This document shows positions 1-9,449 of a stretch of DNA of 64,000 nucleotides, one piece after another; the first letter of the stretch is position 1, and every line of letters begins with the position of its first letter. This DNA is from Flavivirga rizhaonensis. GTDB lineage: Bacteria; Bacteroidota; Bacteroidia; Flavobacteriales; Flavobacteriaceae. A program made the position numbers and the translations under genes. The stretch spans positions 1 through 64,000 of the forward strand of contig NZ_SRSO01000014.1 in assembly GCF_004791695.1 (NCBI RefSeq), given 5' to 3'. Under the pieces are notes generated by a model that worked only from the letters and a program-made list of their open reading frames with translations, was not told the origin of the DNA and made no database searches.

Positions 1-117
1 CATTTACAGGGCTATTTAGATGAAATCGCTTTCAAGTTCAACAATAAGGGAAAGGATTTGTTCAACCTGCTTATCTGTAAAATAATTCAAGGAAGAAATG
101 AAATTGCCACTTTATAG
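1..117 (+). CDS. IS1595/ISXO2-type transposase, C-terminal fragment
   Basis: Frame 1 is open from the window edge to a TAG at 115-117 and encodes 38 residues beginning HLQGYLDEIAFKFNN. The pattern HLQxYLDE-(F/I)-x-F-(K/R)-(F/Y)-N is what I know from the C-terminus of ISXO2-like (IS1595-family) DDE transposases, the end of the RNase H-like domain. Only the tail is visible, so it cannot be said whether the upstream element is intact. The GDSL-type gene ends convergently at 157, so the right end of the element should lie within 118-156, which includes a G-rich stretch (ggggtcggg) that could belong to its terminal repeat. Family assignment is from motif memory, not a search. Confidence 0.55.
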   Translation, partial: HLQGYLDEIAFKFNNKGKDLFNLLICKIIQGRNEIATL

Positions 118-156
118 GAAATCGCCCTTGGGGTCGGGTGAAGCTTTAGTTTAAAA

Positions 157-1653
157 TTATTGTAGTGTAGGCGAGTAATTTGTTGGATAATCATTTGCTT
201 TGGCAATATTTCCAGATTCAATAAAATTTGAACCAAATGCCGTATCAATAGCTTCTAAAAATTTGTTTGCTAAATAAGCATATCCCCTTGCTGTTAAATG
301 AATACCGTCTAAACCTACCGCGCCACCTGTAACTAAATCTGCATTGAGGTTAAAACCATCAAAATCGATACCTGTGCTAGCAGTTTCACTAAGAATAGCA
401 TTGAGATCTACCAGTGCAATAGCGTCATTGGCGTTTGCAACAGCAGCTATGGTTGTGTTATAAGCATCTGTTGCTTCTTTAATTTCTTCTTGTTCTTCTG
501 GAATTAACACCCATTTGTCTGCCAATGGAACAGCAACACCATTAACTCCGAGAACGCCCTCTGTTCCTATAAATGACGATGCAGGTAATACAAATAAATC
601 TTCAGCAGTCGCTTGTCTCATGCTTACTAAATCTTCGTTTAGTCCTGTTAAGTCTGTTAAGCTTTCATCCATAATTACAACAGCATTATTTTCTGAAGCT
701 TCAAAGGTTATTGTTCTTTTTGCAATTTCAATATCCGCTAATTCTTGAGTTAAAGGTGTATTTGCAACTAGAAAAGCAAATGCTCCTTGAATACCAGCGT
801 TATATGCACCATAAGCCGCCGCACTGTTTAAAAACGCTGCTGTTTCTGTGTCTAAAGGAATAGGGTTATGAGGTACTGTAGTAAAATGTGGTAAATCTGT
901 AATAAATGGTACGTTAGTTACAACACCTTTAGCCCCTCCCGAAGTTAATCCAGTAATAAGCGCATTAAGTGCATCATTAAAAGTGGCACTATCTGTAATT
1001 AGATTAGAACCATCTCCTCCAGAGGTTGCATAACCTAATACATCATTACCTCCAATTTCAGATAAAGTAAAAAATGTCGGGTTTTGTGCCATAGCATCAG
1101 TTAAAACTGTCGCTGTTGGAGCAGATGCTATACGTGCGTAGAATGGATTTAATCCAGCATAACCAGGTGCTACTAAATGCCAACTTTTTGCACCAGGGAT
1201 CCCAAAATTATTAAAATCACTACCAATACTTACACCAGCTTCCGTTGTAATGGGAGGAACTGGGGCTCCTAATCCTGTTAAAAAAGCATCTAACGATTGT
1301 GGCCCTGGAATGTCACTATTAAATGTTAGTCTGTAACCTCTTATTACATTACCGCCTACTAAAATACCTCCTGTATTATCATTCATTAAAGGTTGTGTAA
1401 AAGTACCACCTCCTGCTTTTGCAAATTGTTTTGATAAAATGTTGGGAAATGAATTTTCTTGTGAAGCTTTAAATAAACCACCATCTGTAAAGCCAGCTGT
1501 AAATGAAGCACCTACAGCTATATAATTTGAAAAATCTGCAGACCCAGCTGTTAATTCTGGTAAAATGACTTCTTCTGGTAATATGTTATCGTCTTCGTCA
1601 CAAGCAAAAAATCCTAAAGCAAGGACAAAAAGGTATATATATCTAATATTCAT
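157..1653 (-). CDS. SGNH/GDSL-family surface lipoprotein
   Basis: A 498-residue predicted lipoprotein: hydrophobic N-terminus and lipobox ending at Cys18 (GFFAC), followed by an acidic stretch (DEDD) often seen in surface-exported Bacteroidota lipoproteins. SGNH hydrolase blocks are visible: block I AVGASFTAG with the nucleophile Ser50, block III EIGGNDVLG with Asn203, and block V DGIHLT with Asp449 and His452, so the catalytic residues appear intact. It is probably an esterase or lipase acting outside the cell; the substrate is unknown. It starts 11 bp after the upstream TonB receptor on the same strand and is very likely co-transcribed with it, so the pair may bind, hydrolyse and import one ligand. 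Confidence 0.8.
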   Translation of the reverse strand: MNIRYIYLFVLALGFFACDEDDNILPEEVILPELTAGSADFSNYIAVGASFTAGFTDGGLFKASQENSFPNILSKQFAKAGGGTFTQPLMNDNTGGILVGGNVIRGYRLTFNSDIPGPQSLDAFLTGLGAPVPPITTEAGVSIGSDFNNFGIPGAKSWHLVAPGYAGLNPFYARIASAPTATVLTDAMAQNPTFFTLSEIGGNDVLGYATSGGDGSNLITDSATFNDALNALITGLTSGGAKGVVTNVPFITDLPHFTTVPHNPIPLDTETAAFLNSAAAYGAYNAGIQGAFAFLVANTPLTQELADIEIAKRTITFEASENNAVVIMDESLTDLTGLNEDLVSMRQATAEDLFVLPASSFIGTEGVLGVNGVAVPLADKWVLIPEEQEEIKEATDAYNTTIAAVANANDAIALVDLNAILSETASTGIDFDGFNLNADLVTGGAVGLDGIHLTARGYAYLANKFLEAIDTAFGSNFIESGNIAKANDYPTNYSPTLQ

Positions 1654-1664
1654 AATGATCTTTT

Positions 1665-4505
1665 TTATAAGTTATTAATTGTCCATGAAAGGTAAAACTG
1701 TGAACCTATTAAGCCTGTTCCTACGGCTGTAAAGTATTCATCGCCTAAAAGATTAGAGGCACCTGCTTTAAATGTTGATTTTAAAGATGGTACACGTAAG
1801 TTTATTTGTGCATCTAAAACATGGTAGGCAGGAACTTCTGCTGTAGCAAAAGACGCTTCCCAAACATAATCATCACTCCATCTCCAAGCTACATTAAAAC
1901 CGAAGTTTTTAAATAAATTAGTATTACCAAAAGACGCTTTTACTTTGTGCTCTGGTGTGTTAAAGTTTGTTTGGAAATCTGGATTGGCATCACGGTCAAA
2001 ATCTAATTTAGCATACGTATAATTCATGCCTAAATCATAGTCTCCAAATATTTTAGTTGTTACACCCAGTGCAGCACCATAAGAATTAACATCTGCTGTT
2101 GTATTTGTGTAAGCTCTATACGCTTGAAAATCACTATTAGCTAATGCAATTACGGCTAAAGGGGTTGGCGTTCCATTTACGGGAGTTGTTTGACTTAATT
2201 GGACATCACCATAATACGGGTTCACAACATCTACAGTGGTAATGAAATCTTGATATTGATTTAAATAAGCACTAAAATCGATTATAACCTTATCCAATTT
2301 TCCTCGATAACCTACTTCATAAGAACTAACCTGTTCTGGTTTTACAATACCTGGATTAGCTATTTTTAAATCTGCAGGATTTTGTGAATCAGCAAATGCC
2401 GCCACCGAAGTTCTTGTATAAGAGTTGTTATAAGCTCCAGTACCATCATAATCAAAACTAGTACCAATAATACTTTGTCCAATGGTAGATATATCATCCC
2501 CACTAACGGTTCTTAAATCTCTTTGAGGATTATCCGGTGCACTACCTAATAAGATGATACTTCCTACATTAAAACCAATATACAGCGCTTGTGTATCCGG
2601 GTTTCTAAAACCTGTTTGAAAAGAGGCTCTTAAGTTATGGTTATTCTCTTTTCCTAAGTTATAACCTAGGGATAATCTTGGCGAGAAAAAGGCATCAAAA
2701 AGTTCTGATTTGTCGTAACGAATAGAGGCTGTTAATTTTAAGCGCTCGTCTTCTAAAAATTTCTTTTGAATTTGTGTATACAGACCAACTTCAGAGTATG
2801 GAATTTCTTCTAATTTATCAGTATAGATGGAGCCAAAAGAGTTTAATACATACTTTCTGTAGGAGCCACCAACTTGAATTTCGGCAAAGTCTGTTAAGTG
2901 ACTGAAGTTATAGTTTGCATCAGAATGATAGATTTTAGATTCATCTCTAAATTTACTACCGGTTAATACATCAGGATCGTTTATCACCGTATTAAAAGCA
3001 CTTTGAAATTCAGGGCTTCCAGGTTCATATCTTCCGGTATCTGCGACTTGCCTAGCATTAGCATGCGCTTGGTTCGCATTTAACCCAGCTAATGTACCTT
3101 GAATGAAAGCTCCTGTGTATTCGCCAAACCAAACATCGTCAGCTTTCCATTGTCTATTTATATTTACACCTGTAAATACCATGTCATAGGAATCACCTGC
3201 ATTATCTGCAGTGATATAGCCTCTTAAGAAAAAGTTATCGTTTTTTATTTCCAGCTTATGCTGTTGTAAAAAGAAATTCTTGATAGAATATCTATTAGAT
3301 CCTTGATAAACAGTTGATCCAGAACCTATCTTACCTACGTATTGAATTTCAAAATCATTTTCCCATGGTCTATAGTATAATCCCCAATCAGTTTTTATAC
3401 TTTTAGCATCATAATCTGTTAAATCTGCTTCGTCATAACCTGTTCTACTTACATTAACAGAGGGTACTAAATTAACTAAATTAGGGTTAGCTAATCGCCC
3501 TAGTCCAGCAAGTCTATTTGCTACTGTTTTAATATTAATGGTAGCAATATCACCATATACATTAACACCATCATAATCGATGTCATTCTCTCTGGTGCTA
3601 CTACTCTCTACAAAAGTAGTGGTACGATCTTTTCCTCTGGTATCGTTTGCAACCCAATCGGTTCCTTGTAAGTAACTAAAATTAACTTTTGCAGCGAATT
3701 TTTCACTGAATTTGTGAGCAACACGAATACCATAATCTTTATAATCATTATCTCCTGCTGCTTCTTGAGAAGTAATACCTTGTTTATAGTAAGCACTAAT
3801 GCCATGATGATCAAAAGGGTTTTTACTTCGCATAAATAGTATCCCATTAAACGCATTAGCACCATAAAGCGCAGAGGCTGCTCCTGGTAGAAGTTCTACA
3901 CTCTGTACATCTGTTTCTATCATTCCTAATAAGTTTCCTAGAGGAAAATTAAGGGCAGGTGCTGCATTGTCCATACCATCAACTAATTGCATAAAACGTG
4001 TATTAGCGAATGTTGCAAAACCTCTAGTATTAATAGATTTAAAGGTTAAACTGTTTGTGTTAATATCAACACCTTTTAAATTTTCTAAACCATCATAGAA
4101 ATCTGAAGAGGCTGTGTTTTTTATTGCTTTCAATCCAAAACGTTCTACGGTTACGGGTGATTCAAATATCCGTTCTGGCGTTCTTGATGCCGAAATGACA
4201 ACCTCGTCTAAGGATGTACCTTCTTTAAGAACAATAGTTACCTTTTGATTATTTGACGTTACCTCTTGGGTAACGGTTTCAAAACCAACACTGCTTGCTT
4301 TTATGCTGAAAGGCGGGTTTTGACTAACAGTAAGAGAGAAATTACCATCAAAATCTGTTACGACACCTGTTGATGTACCAACAATAATAACATTAGCCCC
4401 AGGAATGGGTTGGTTATTATCATCAACAACAAAGCCGGAAATAGTTGTTTGGGAATAAGATAAACCGCAAAACAACAACAGTAAAATTGAGAAAATTGTC
4501 TTCAT
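1665..4505 (-). CDS. TonB-dependent receptor with carboxypeptidase-like N-terminal domain
   Basis: 946 residues. A signal peptide (residues 1-18, ending SYS/Q) is followed by a CarboxypepD_reg-like beta-sandwich at about 20-95 (ISGFVVDDNNQPIPGANV), then the plug at about 105-230 (VVISASRTPERI, INTRGFATF, LLPGAASALYGANAFNG), then a long beta-barrel ending in an aromatic-rich strand (FYLSWTINNL). It should take up a ligand across the outer membrane using TonB energy. No SusD-like partner is present, so this is not a polysaccharide-utilisation pair; the neighbour is the GDSL-type lipoprotein 11 bp downstream. A 16-bp near-perfect palindrome lies about 80 bp upstream of the start. Ligand unknown. 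Confidence 0.88.
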   Translation of the reverse strand: MKTIFSILLLLFCGLSYSQTTISGFVVDDNNQPIPGANVIIVGTSTGVVTDFDGNFSLTVSQNPPFSIKASSVGFETVTQEVTSNNQKVTIVLKEGTSLDEVVISASRTPERIFESPVTVERFGLKAIKNTASSDFYDGLENLKGVDINTNSLTFKSINTRGFATFANTRFMQLVDGMDNAAPALNFPLGNLLGMIETDVQSVELLPGAASALYGANAFNGILFMRSKNPFDHHGISAYYKQGITSQEAAGDNDYKDYGIRVAHKFSEKFAAKVNFSYLQGTDWVANDTRGKDRTTTFVESSSTRENDIDYDGVNVYGDIATINIKTVANRLAGLGRLANPNLVNLVPSVNVSRTGYDEADLTDYDAKSIKTDWGLYYRPWENDFEIQYVGKIGSGSTVYQGSNRYSIKNFFLQQHKLEIKNDNFFLRGYITADNAGDSYDMVFTGVNINRQWKADDVWFGEYTGAFIQGTLAGLNANQAHANARQVADTGRYEPGSPEFQSAFNTVINDPDVLTGSKFRDESKIYHSDANYNFSHLTDFAEIQVGGSYRKYVLNSFGSIYTDKLEEIPYSEVGLYTQIQKKFLEDERLKLTASIRYDKSELFDAFFSPRLSLGYNLGKENNHNLRASFQTGFRNPDTQALYIGFNVGSIILLGSAPDNPQRDLRTVSGDDISTIGQSIIGTSFDYDGTGAYNNSYTRTSVAAFADSQNPADLKIANPGIVKPEQVSSYEVGYRGKLDKVIIDFSAYLNQYQDFITTVDVVNPYYGDVQLSQTTPVNGTPTPLAVIALANSDFQAYRAYTNTTADVNSYGAALGVTTKIFGDYDLGMNYTYAKLDFDRDANPDFQTNFNTPEHKVKASFGNTNLFKNFGFNVAWRWSDDYVWEASFATAEVPAYHVLDAQINLRVPSLKSTFKAGASNLLGDEYFTAVGTGLIGSQFYLSWTINNL

Positions 4506-4582
4506 TTAGTAAGAATTAGTTTATGTTTTTGATAAGCAATATAAAGATATTAAATATTACTAAAGCATAAAAATAGAAAAAA

Positions 4583-4598
4583 ATTATGCGTGCATAAT
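4583..4598. promoter_or_regulatory. Palindrome upstream of TonB receptor, candidate operator
   Basis: ATTATGC-GT-GCATAAT has perfect 7-bp arms around 2 bp, 78 bp upstream of the receptor start at 4505, in AT-rich DNA. The size and symmetry fit a dimeric regulator site. I do not recognise the regulator and see no second copy in the window. Confidence 0.35.
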
Positions 4599-4657
4599 AT
4601 TTTTTAACAAAAAATCATTGAAAAAATTGATTTATATGTAAAATATGGGAGTGTTTT

Positions 4658-4703
4658 ATTAAATATTATCATTATCCCAGGAGAGACAATGATAATATTT
4701 AAT
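4658..4703. terminator. 16-bp perfect inverted repeat downstream of glmS
   Basis: Arms 4658-4673 and 4688-4703 are perfectly complementary over 16 bp (ATTAAATATTATCATT) with a 14-nt loop. It starts about 20 bp past the glmS stop (minus strand) and is likely its transcript end. The stem is almost pure AT and has no clear U-tract on the minus strand, so it is not a textbook terminator and could instead be an mRNA-end stabiliser. Confidence 0.45.
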
Positions 4704-4722
4704 AATAATTATATAAGAATGA

Positions 4723-6570
4723 TTATTCTACAGTTACAGATTTTGCCAAGTTTCGTGGCTGATCCACATTTTTACCTAACATGACTGCAATGTGATAAGA
4801 TAATAATTGAAGTGGTATGGTAGTTAATAGCGGAGAAAGTGATTCTAAAGTTTCAGGTACTTCAATAACATGATCTGCCAGTTCTTTAACCTGAATATCC
4901 CCTTGGGTTACAATACCTATGATTTTCCCTTTACGAGATTTTATTTCTTGAATATTGCTTACTACTTTTTCGTAATGTCCTTTTTTTGTAGCGATGACTA
5001 CTATAGGCATATTCTCATCAATTAAGGCAATAGGACCATGCTTCATTTCGGCCGCAGGATACCCTTCGGCATGAATATAAGAAATCTCTTTTAGTTTTAA
5101 AGCACCTTCTAGTGCTACAGGGAAGTTATATCCTCTTCCTAAATATAGAAAATTGTTAACATCTTTATAGATTTCAGAAATTTTTTGAATATGAGCATCA
5201 GATTTTAAAGATTCTTCTACTTTTTTAGGAATCATTTCTAATTCTAGTAAATGATTACGGAAGTCCGAACTGCTAATAGTTCCTTTTGCCCTTGCTAATC
5301 TTAAAGCGATTAGGGTTAAAACCGTAATTTGAGTTGTAAAAGCTTTTGTGGATGCAACACCTATTTCGGGACCAGCATGTGTGTAGGCTCCTGCATGAGT
5401 TTCTCTGGCAATAGATGAACCAACAACATTACAAACACCAAATACAAAAGCACCTTTAGATTTTGCCAATTTAATAGCAGCTAAAGTATCGGCAGTTTCT
5501 CCAGATTGAGAAATAGCTATAAGGACATCTTTTTCTGTGATAATAGGGTTACGGTATCTAAACTCAGAAGCGTATTCCACTTCTACAGGCACTCTTGCCA
5601 AGTCTTCAAATATGTATTCTGCTACTAAACCAGCATGCCATGAAGTACCACAGGCTACAATTATAATACGGTCGGCATTTAAGAATTTCTTCATATTATC
5701 TTCTATGCCAGCCATTTTTACAATAGCCTCTTGTCTGAGAAGTCGACCTCTATAAGTATCAGTAATTGCTTTAGGTTGTTCATGAATTTCTTTCAGCATA
5801 AAATGATCAAAACCGCCTTTTTCAATTTGCTCTAAATTTATTTGAAGCTTTTGAATATAAGGATCGACTAAAGAATCATCTTTAATTTTTCTAATTTTTA
5901 TGCCTTTATGAAATCTAATAATGGCCATTTCTTCATCTTCTAAATAAATGGCATCTTTAGTATATTCTAAAAAAGGAGAAGCATCACTTGCAATAAAAAA
6001 TTCGTCTTTACCAATACCAACCGCTAAAGGGCTTCCTAAGCGAGCAATAACAACTTCTTCTGGCTTGTTTTTGTCGAAAACAGCAATAGCATATGCACCT
6101 ATTACTTGATTTAAAGCAATCTGTACTGCTTTACCAAGTTTTACATTCTCTTGCTTTTTTACATCTTCAATCAAATTAATTAATACTTCTGTATCTGTAT
6201 CTGATTTGAAAGTGTAACCTCTAGATATTAACTCTTTTTTAAGGGATTCATAGTTTTCAATAATTCCATTATGAATAATAACCAATTCGCCAGAATTTGA
6301 AATATGAGGATGTGAATTTACATCGTTAGGAACACCGTGTGTCGCCCAACGTGTATGCCCTATGCCTACAGATCCGTTTTTAGTGATTTCTTTTTCAACA
6401 CGTTCTTCTAAATCAACTACTTTTCCTTTGGTTTTAGACACTTTAAGGTCATTGCCGTCAAATAATGCAATACCTGCACTATCATAACCTCTGTACTCTA
6501 AACGTTTAAGCCCTTCTACTATAATTGGATAAGCTTCTCTGGGGCCTATGTATCCTACAATTCCACACAT
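4723..6570 (-). CDS. glmS: Glutamine-fructose-6-phosphate aminotransferase (isomerizing)
   Basis: 615 residues, full family length. Converts fructose-6-phosphate and glutamine to glucosamine-6-phosphate, the entry to UDP-GlcNAc for peptidoglycan and LPS (EC 2.6.1.16). The N-terminus MCGIVGYIG supplies the Cys nucleophile exposed after Met removal. The class II glutamine amidotransferase domain (about 1-225) includes HTRWATHG and HNGIIENY; two SIS domains follow, with CGTSWHAG and SQSGETADT in the first and GRGYNFPVALEGALKLKE in the second; the C-terminal tail is DQPRNLAKSVTVE. It is first in the direction away from the DUF4270 gene, with a 143-bp AT-rich gap upstream in which I see no ribozyme or strong promoter. 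Confidence 0.97.
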   Translation of the reverse strand: MCGIVGYIGPREAYPIIVEGLKRLEYRGYDSAGIALFDGNDLKVSKTKGKVVDLEERVEKEITKNGSVGIGHTRWATHGVPNDVNSHPHISNSGELVIIHNGIIENYESLKKELISRGYTFKSDTDTEVLINLIEDVKKQENVKLGKAVQIALNQVIGAYAIAVFDKNKPEEVVIARLGSPLAVGIGKDEFFIASDASPFLEYTKDAIYLEDEEMAIIRFHKGIKIRKIKDDSLVDPYIQKLQINLEQIEKGGFDHFMLKEIHEQPKAITDTYRGRLLRQEAIVKMAGIEDNMKKFLNADRIIIVACGTSWHAGLVAEYIFEDLARVPVEVEYASEFRYRNPIITEKDVLIAISQSGETADTLAAIKLAKSKGAFVFGVCNVVGSSIARETHAGAYTHAGPEIGVASTKAFTTQITVLTLIALRLARAKGTISSSDFRNHLLELEMIPKKVEESLKSDAHIQKISEIYKDVNNFLYLGRGYNFPVALEGALKLKEISYIHAEGYPAAEMKHGPIALIDENMPIVVIATKKGHYEKVVSNIQEIKSRKGKIIGIVTQGDIQVKELADHVIEVPETLESLSPLLTTIPLQLLSYHIAVMLGKNVDQPRNLAKSVTVE

Positions 6571-6713
6571 AAGTAATTTTTTTTGTTAGGTTTAATTTTT
6601 AGCTCGGGCAAATATGTAAAATAAATCTCAAATAGTGATTATTAATTACATAAAGACAATAGTTTATCCGATGAAATTCATCTTAGTAAAAATTTTCTGT
6701 ACAAAAGGGTACT

Positions 6714-8411
6714 TTAGTTACCTTCTGGGTCTGTAAAAAATACCTGTAATTTCATTCTTTTTTCTGCTGGAACAACACTTCCAGCACTTCCGTGTAAAAT
6801 AGTTCCTCTTGGCGATAAAATAGCTGCAGCCGGAATGGCAGTAACATCATCATCACTATTTAATATTTCAGCATTATTAATGTAATTAACATTGGTAGAT
6901 AATACCAGACCTATTTTTGTGTTTGTAGAACCTCTTAATAAGATATTATTTAAATGTTGGGTAAGACGTATTTTATATTTTTTATCGGTATCTCTTTGAC
7001 CTAAGTGAAATATTCTAGAACTAAAAGGTGATTGAGTATTCTCTGTTAGATCAGCTTCATAATCAGCAATAATACTGTTATTAGTAATATCATAAGCATA
7101 AATCCTGTCATATTTATGATAATCTTCATCTTGAGAGGAAATAGTCAATGATTGGTCTTCGTAAATAATTAATTGAGCCTCATTAATAAGTTTCTTTAAC
7201 ACAAAGTTTCCTGTTGTGTTATCTTTTAGATAGCCACTTTCATCATCAGGATCGGGTATTCTAAATTCATCTATAAAATCTTCCAGAGCATCGGGGATCT
7301 TATCATCATCAACATCTTCATTACCAAATAAATCTACAACAGCCATGGAGCCTTCTGCACCTTTTAAATAAAGTGTTTCGTCCCCTAAATTGGGATTCCC
7401 GTCAGTGAATGTTGTAGTGTAATTGTTAATAAAGGTATTAACTTTGTTCCCACCTCTAAAATTAAGGGTGTATACATCTTGTGTTCTGGAATTCTCTTCT
7501 CCTTTTGAATAGTGTATGGTTATATTAGCATTTGTAGAATTAATATCTAATAAAATCATATTTCCTTTTCCACCTATAGCCTCAGCTTTAAGATATAACC
7601 CTCTAAAATAATCATAAAAATTACTAGGATTACTTAATTCTGGTCTTCCTTCGATGTCTATAAATGTAGTTTTCCAAAAATTCTTAGTATCCTCTGTATC
7701 ATCAAGAAATGTTCTAAGGGCAGGGACACTTAATACTGTAACCTTATCTGAACCTTCTCCAATGCTAGTTTTTATAGCCTCAGCACTAGGTTTAAATGTA
7801 ATATTTTGCAGCAAAATTCCTTTATGGTCGTCAAAATTTATAGTATTATTTTCTGTAAAAGCAGAGTTGTCAGTTGGGCCTACACCATTATTACCACCAT
7901 TAGAGAAATAATTTTGAGGACTGTTAGTTGAATTTGGATTAAAACTTCTTAAAAAATAATTATTATGATAAATAGATAATTTTATTCCTGCATCTGCATC
8001 TCCATATAAAGAATCTTTTATAGAATATGTATTACCATCAGTATTTGAGCCAATAATCTTACTGAAATACGGAATACTTAAAACAACAGAATCTATAACA
8101 GGGTCCACTCCAAAAGTTGGATTAAATGACGTTGGGGTTACTTGAGTAACGATGCTGGCAGTGGTCTGTCCAAATTCTGGATCGTCAAAAAAGCCAAGCA
8201 AATTTGAGCTCAAATTGTTAATTTGTAACGTATTAAGTTTTTTGTTATATGCAGTTATAGGAACCTCCATCGAATCTGTGAGAAAGTTTGCATTTCCTTT
8301 TCCTAAAACACCACTTTCTATGACACTAAATTCTTTATCGCAAGCAATAAAAGATAACGCAATTAATAGAAAAACTATGGGAAATTTAAGGGCTTTAATC
8401 GTCTTTTTCAT
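6714..8411 (-). CDS. DUF4270 lipoprotein
   Basis: 565 residues. A hydrophobic segment ends in a lipobox at about residue 24 (LSFIACDKEF), so it is a predicted outer-membrane lipoprotein. The body is beta-rich with the features of the Bacteroidota DUF4270 family: an early GFFDDPEFGQTTAS stretch, VDPVIDSVVLSIPY, and a late SPRGTILHG segment. Function is not established. It follows the starch-synthase-like gene by 25 bp on the same strand, an order I associate with many flavobacterial genomes, so the two are probably co-transcribed. The assignment rests on family resemblance and gene order. Confidence 0.8.
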   Translation of the reverse strand: MKKTIKALKFPIVFLLIALSFIACDKEFSVIESGVLGKGNANFLTDSMEVPITAYNKKLNTLQINNLSSNLLGFFDDPEFGQTTASIVTQVTPTSFNPTFGVDPVIDSVVLSIPYFSKIIGSNTDGNTYSIKDSLYGDADAGIKLSIYHNNYFLRSFNPNSTNSPQNYFSNGGNNGVGPTDNSAFTENNTINFDDHKGILLQNITFKPSAEAIKTSIGEGSDKVTVLSVPALRTFLDDTEDTKNFWKTTFIDIEGRPELSNPSNFYDYFRGLYLKAEAIGGKGNMILLDINSTNANITIHYSKGEENSRTQDVYTLNFRGGNKVNTFINNYTTTFTDGNPNLGDETLYLKGAEGSMAVVDLFGNEDVDDDKIPDALEDFIDEFRIPDPDDESGYLKDNTTGNFVLKKLINEAQLIIYEDQSLTISSQDEDYHKYDRIYAYDITNNSIIADYEADLTENTQSPFSSRIFHLGQRDTDKKYKIRLTQHLNNILLRGSTNTKIGLVLSTNVNYINNAEILNSDDDVTAIPAAAILSPRGTILHGSAGSVVPAEKRMKLQVFFTDPEGN

Positions 8412-8436
8412 ATATGTGCTAAATGAATGTATTAGG

Positions 8437-9246
8437 TTAACTTAAAACGTTGGTATTTAAAAATGTTGTGTAAGCTTCACCAAATTCATCTTTGTTTTTG
8501 TATTCTAATACAGGTTTATTAGATGCTTCTAAATATGATTTTAAATCTTCGGGAATATTTTCTGATCCCTCAATTAGTGCATCGGAATAATCAACAGCAA
8601 CTTTCATTAAGTTATTATATGTTGGTTCTTCAAGTACACTAACGGCACCTTCATTAATATTGTCAAATTTAATCTTATTAAGCATATCTTTATTTAAGGT
8701 ATTGTTAAAACTTTGATTATAAATCGAAGTAACAATTTTACTTTCGTTAAATAAAGGCTCATCTTTATAATATTCTTTCAAGTATAAAGGCAATAATGAT
8801 GCCAACCAACCATGTACATGAATAACATCTGGAGACCAATTTAATTTCTTAACGGTTTCAATAACACCTTTAGCAAAGAAAATAGCACGTTCGTCGTTAT
8901 CTGAAAACAGTTTACCATCTTCGTCTGTTAATGTCGCTTTTCTTTTAAAGTATTCATCATTATCGATAAAGTAAACCTGGATACGCTCTTTAGGAATAGA
9001 CGCTACTTTAATAATAAGAGGCATGTCTAAATCATTTATCACCAAGTTGATACCAGATAGTCTTATAACTTCATGTAATTGGTGTCTGCGTTCATTTATA
9101 TTTCCGTATCGAGGCATGAATATCCTTATTTGACCTCCTTGTTGATTTACTAATCTAGGTGCCTCAAAGGACATAGAAGAGATTTCGGTTTCTGGTAAAT
9201 AAGGAACTACTTCAGATGATACATATAATATCCTCTTATCTTTCAT
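8437..9246 (-). CDS. Starch/glycogen synthase-like catalytic-domain protein (GT5 N-terminal lobe only)
   Basis: 269 residues from the ATG at 9246; an in-frame ATG 48 bases further upstream would prepend a non-conserved, Lys-rich peptide, so the shorter start is preferred (MKDKRILYVSSEVVPYLPET). The fold matches the N-terminal GT5 lobe: VSSEVVPY, the IRIFMPRYG block, and PDVIHVHGWLASLLP. ADP-glucose glycogen synthases are about 470-500 residues with a second Rossmann lobe, which is absent here. The KTGG-type substrate loop near the N-terminus is also not visible (PETEISSMSFEAPRL instead). It is therefore probably not a working glycogen synthase; a regulatory or structural role is possible. Divergent from panC. 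Confidence 0.75.
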   Translation of the reverse strand: MKDKRILYVSSEVVPYLPETEISSMSFEAPRLVNQQGGQIRIFMPRYGNINERRHQLHEVIRLSGINLVINDLDMPLIIKVASIPKERIQVYFIDNDEYFKRKATLTDEDGKLFSDNDERAIFFAKGVIETVKKLNWSPDVIHVHGWLASLLPLYLKEYYKDEPLFNESKIVTSIYNQSFNNTLNKDMLNKIKFDNINEGAVSVLEEPTYNNLMKVAVDYSDALIEGSENIPEDLKSYLEASNKPVLEYKNKDEFGEAYTTFLNTNVLS

Positions 9247-9378
9247 ATGATTGATTGTTTTTGTTGACTTTTTACAGTCGAATATAACTAGCAATTAATG
9301 GCCTTTTTTTAAAGAGAAATCTTGTAAAGCTTATTTTTTTGATAGCATTGCTTTTGAAAATTCAAAATAAAAAACACG

Positions 9379-9386
9379 CAAAAGTA
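9379..9386 (-). promoter_or_regulatory. -7 element TACTTTTG for the starch-synthase-like gene
   Basis: On the minus strand the eight bases read TACTTTTG, matching the Bacteroidota TAnnTTTG -7 consensus, about 130 nt ahead of the start at 9246. No convincing -33 TTG at 17-23 nt spacing was found. It lies back-to-back with the panC element in one divergent intergenic region. Confidence 0.4.
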
Positions 9387-9417
9387 CAAAATTTTATGCA
9401 AATTGGTTGTAAAATCT

Positions 9418-9425
9418 TAAGTTTG
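9418..9425 (+). promoter_or_regulatory. -7 element TAAGTTTG for panC
   Basis: TAAGTTTG matches TAnnTTTG and lies 24 nt before the panC GTG start at 9450, which would give a leader of under 20 nt. TTG triplets at 9403-9409 are too close to be a standard -33 element. Confidence 0.45.
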
Positions 9426-9449
9426 CAAGCGTTAATTTTTTATTAAAAG

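Noticed and set aside
6571..6713. glmS ribozyme or other riboswitch upstream of glmS
   Set aside because: The 143-bp gap is AT-rich without conserved catalytic-core sequence or stable stems.
9247..9294. Longer start for the starch-synthase-like gene
   Set aside because: The added 16 residues are Lys-rich and unlike the family; the Rossmann strand begins right after the ATG at 9246.
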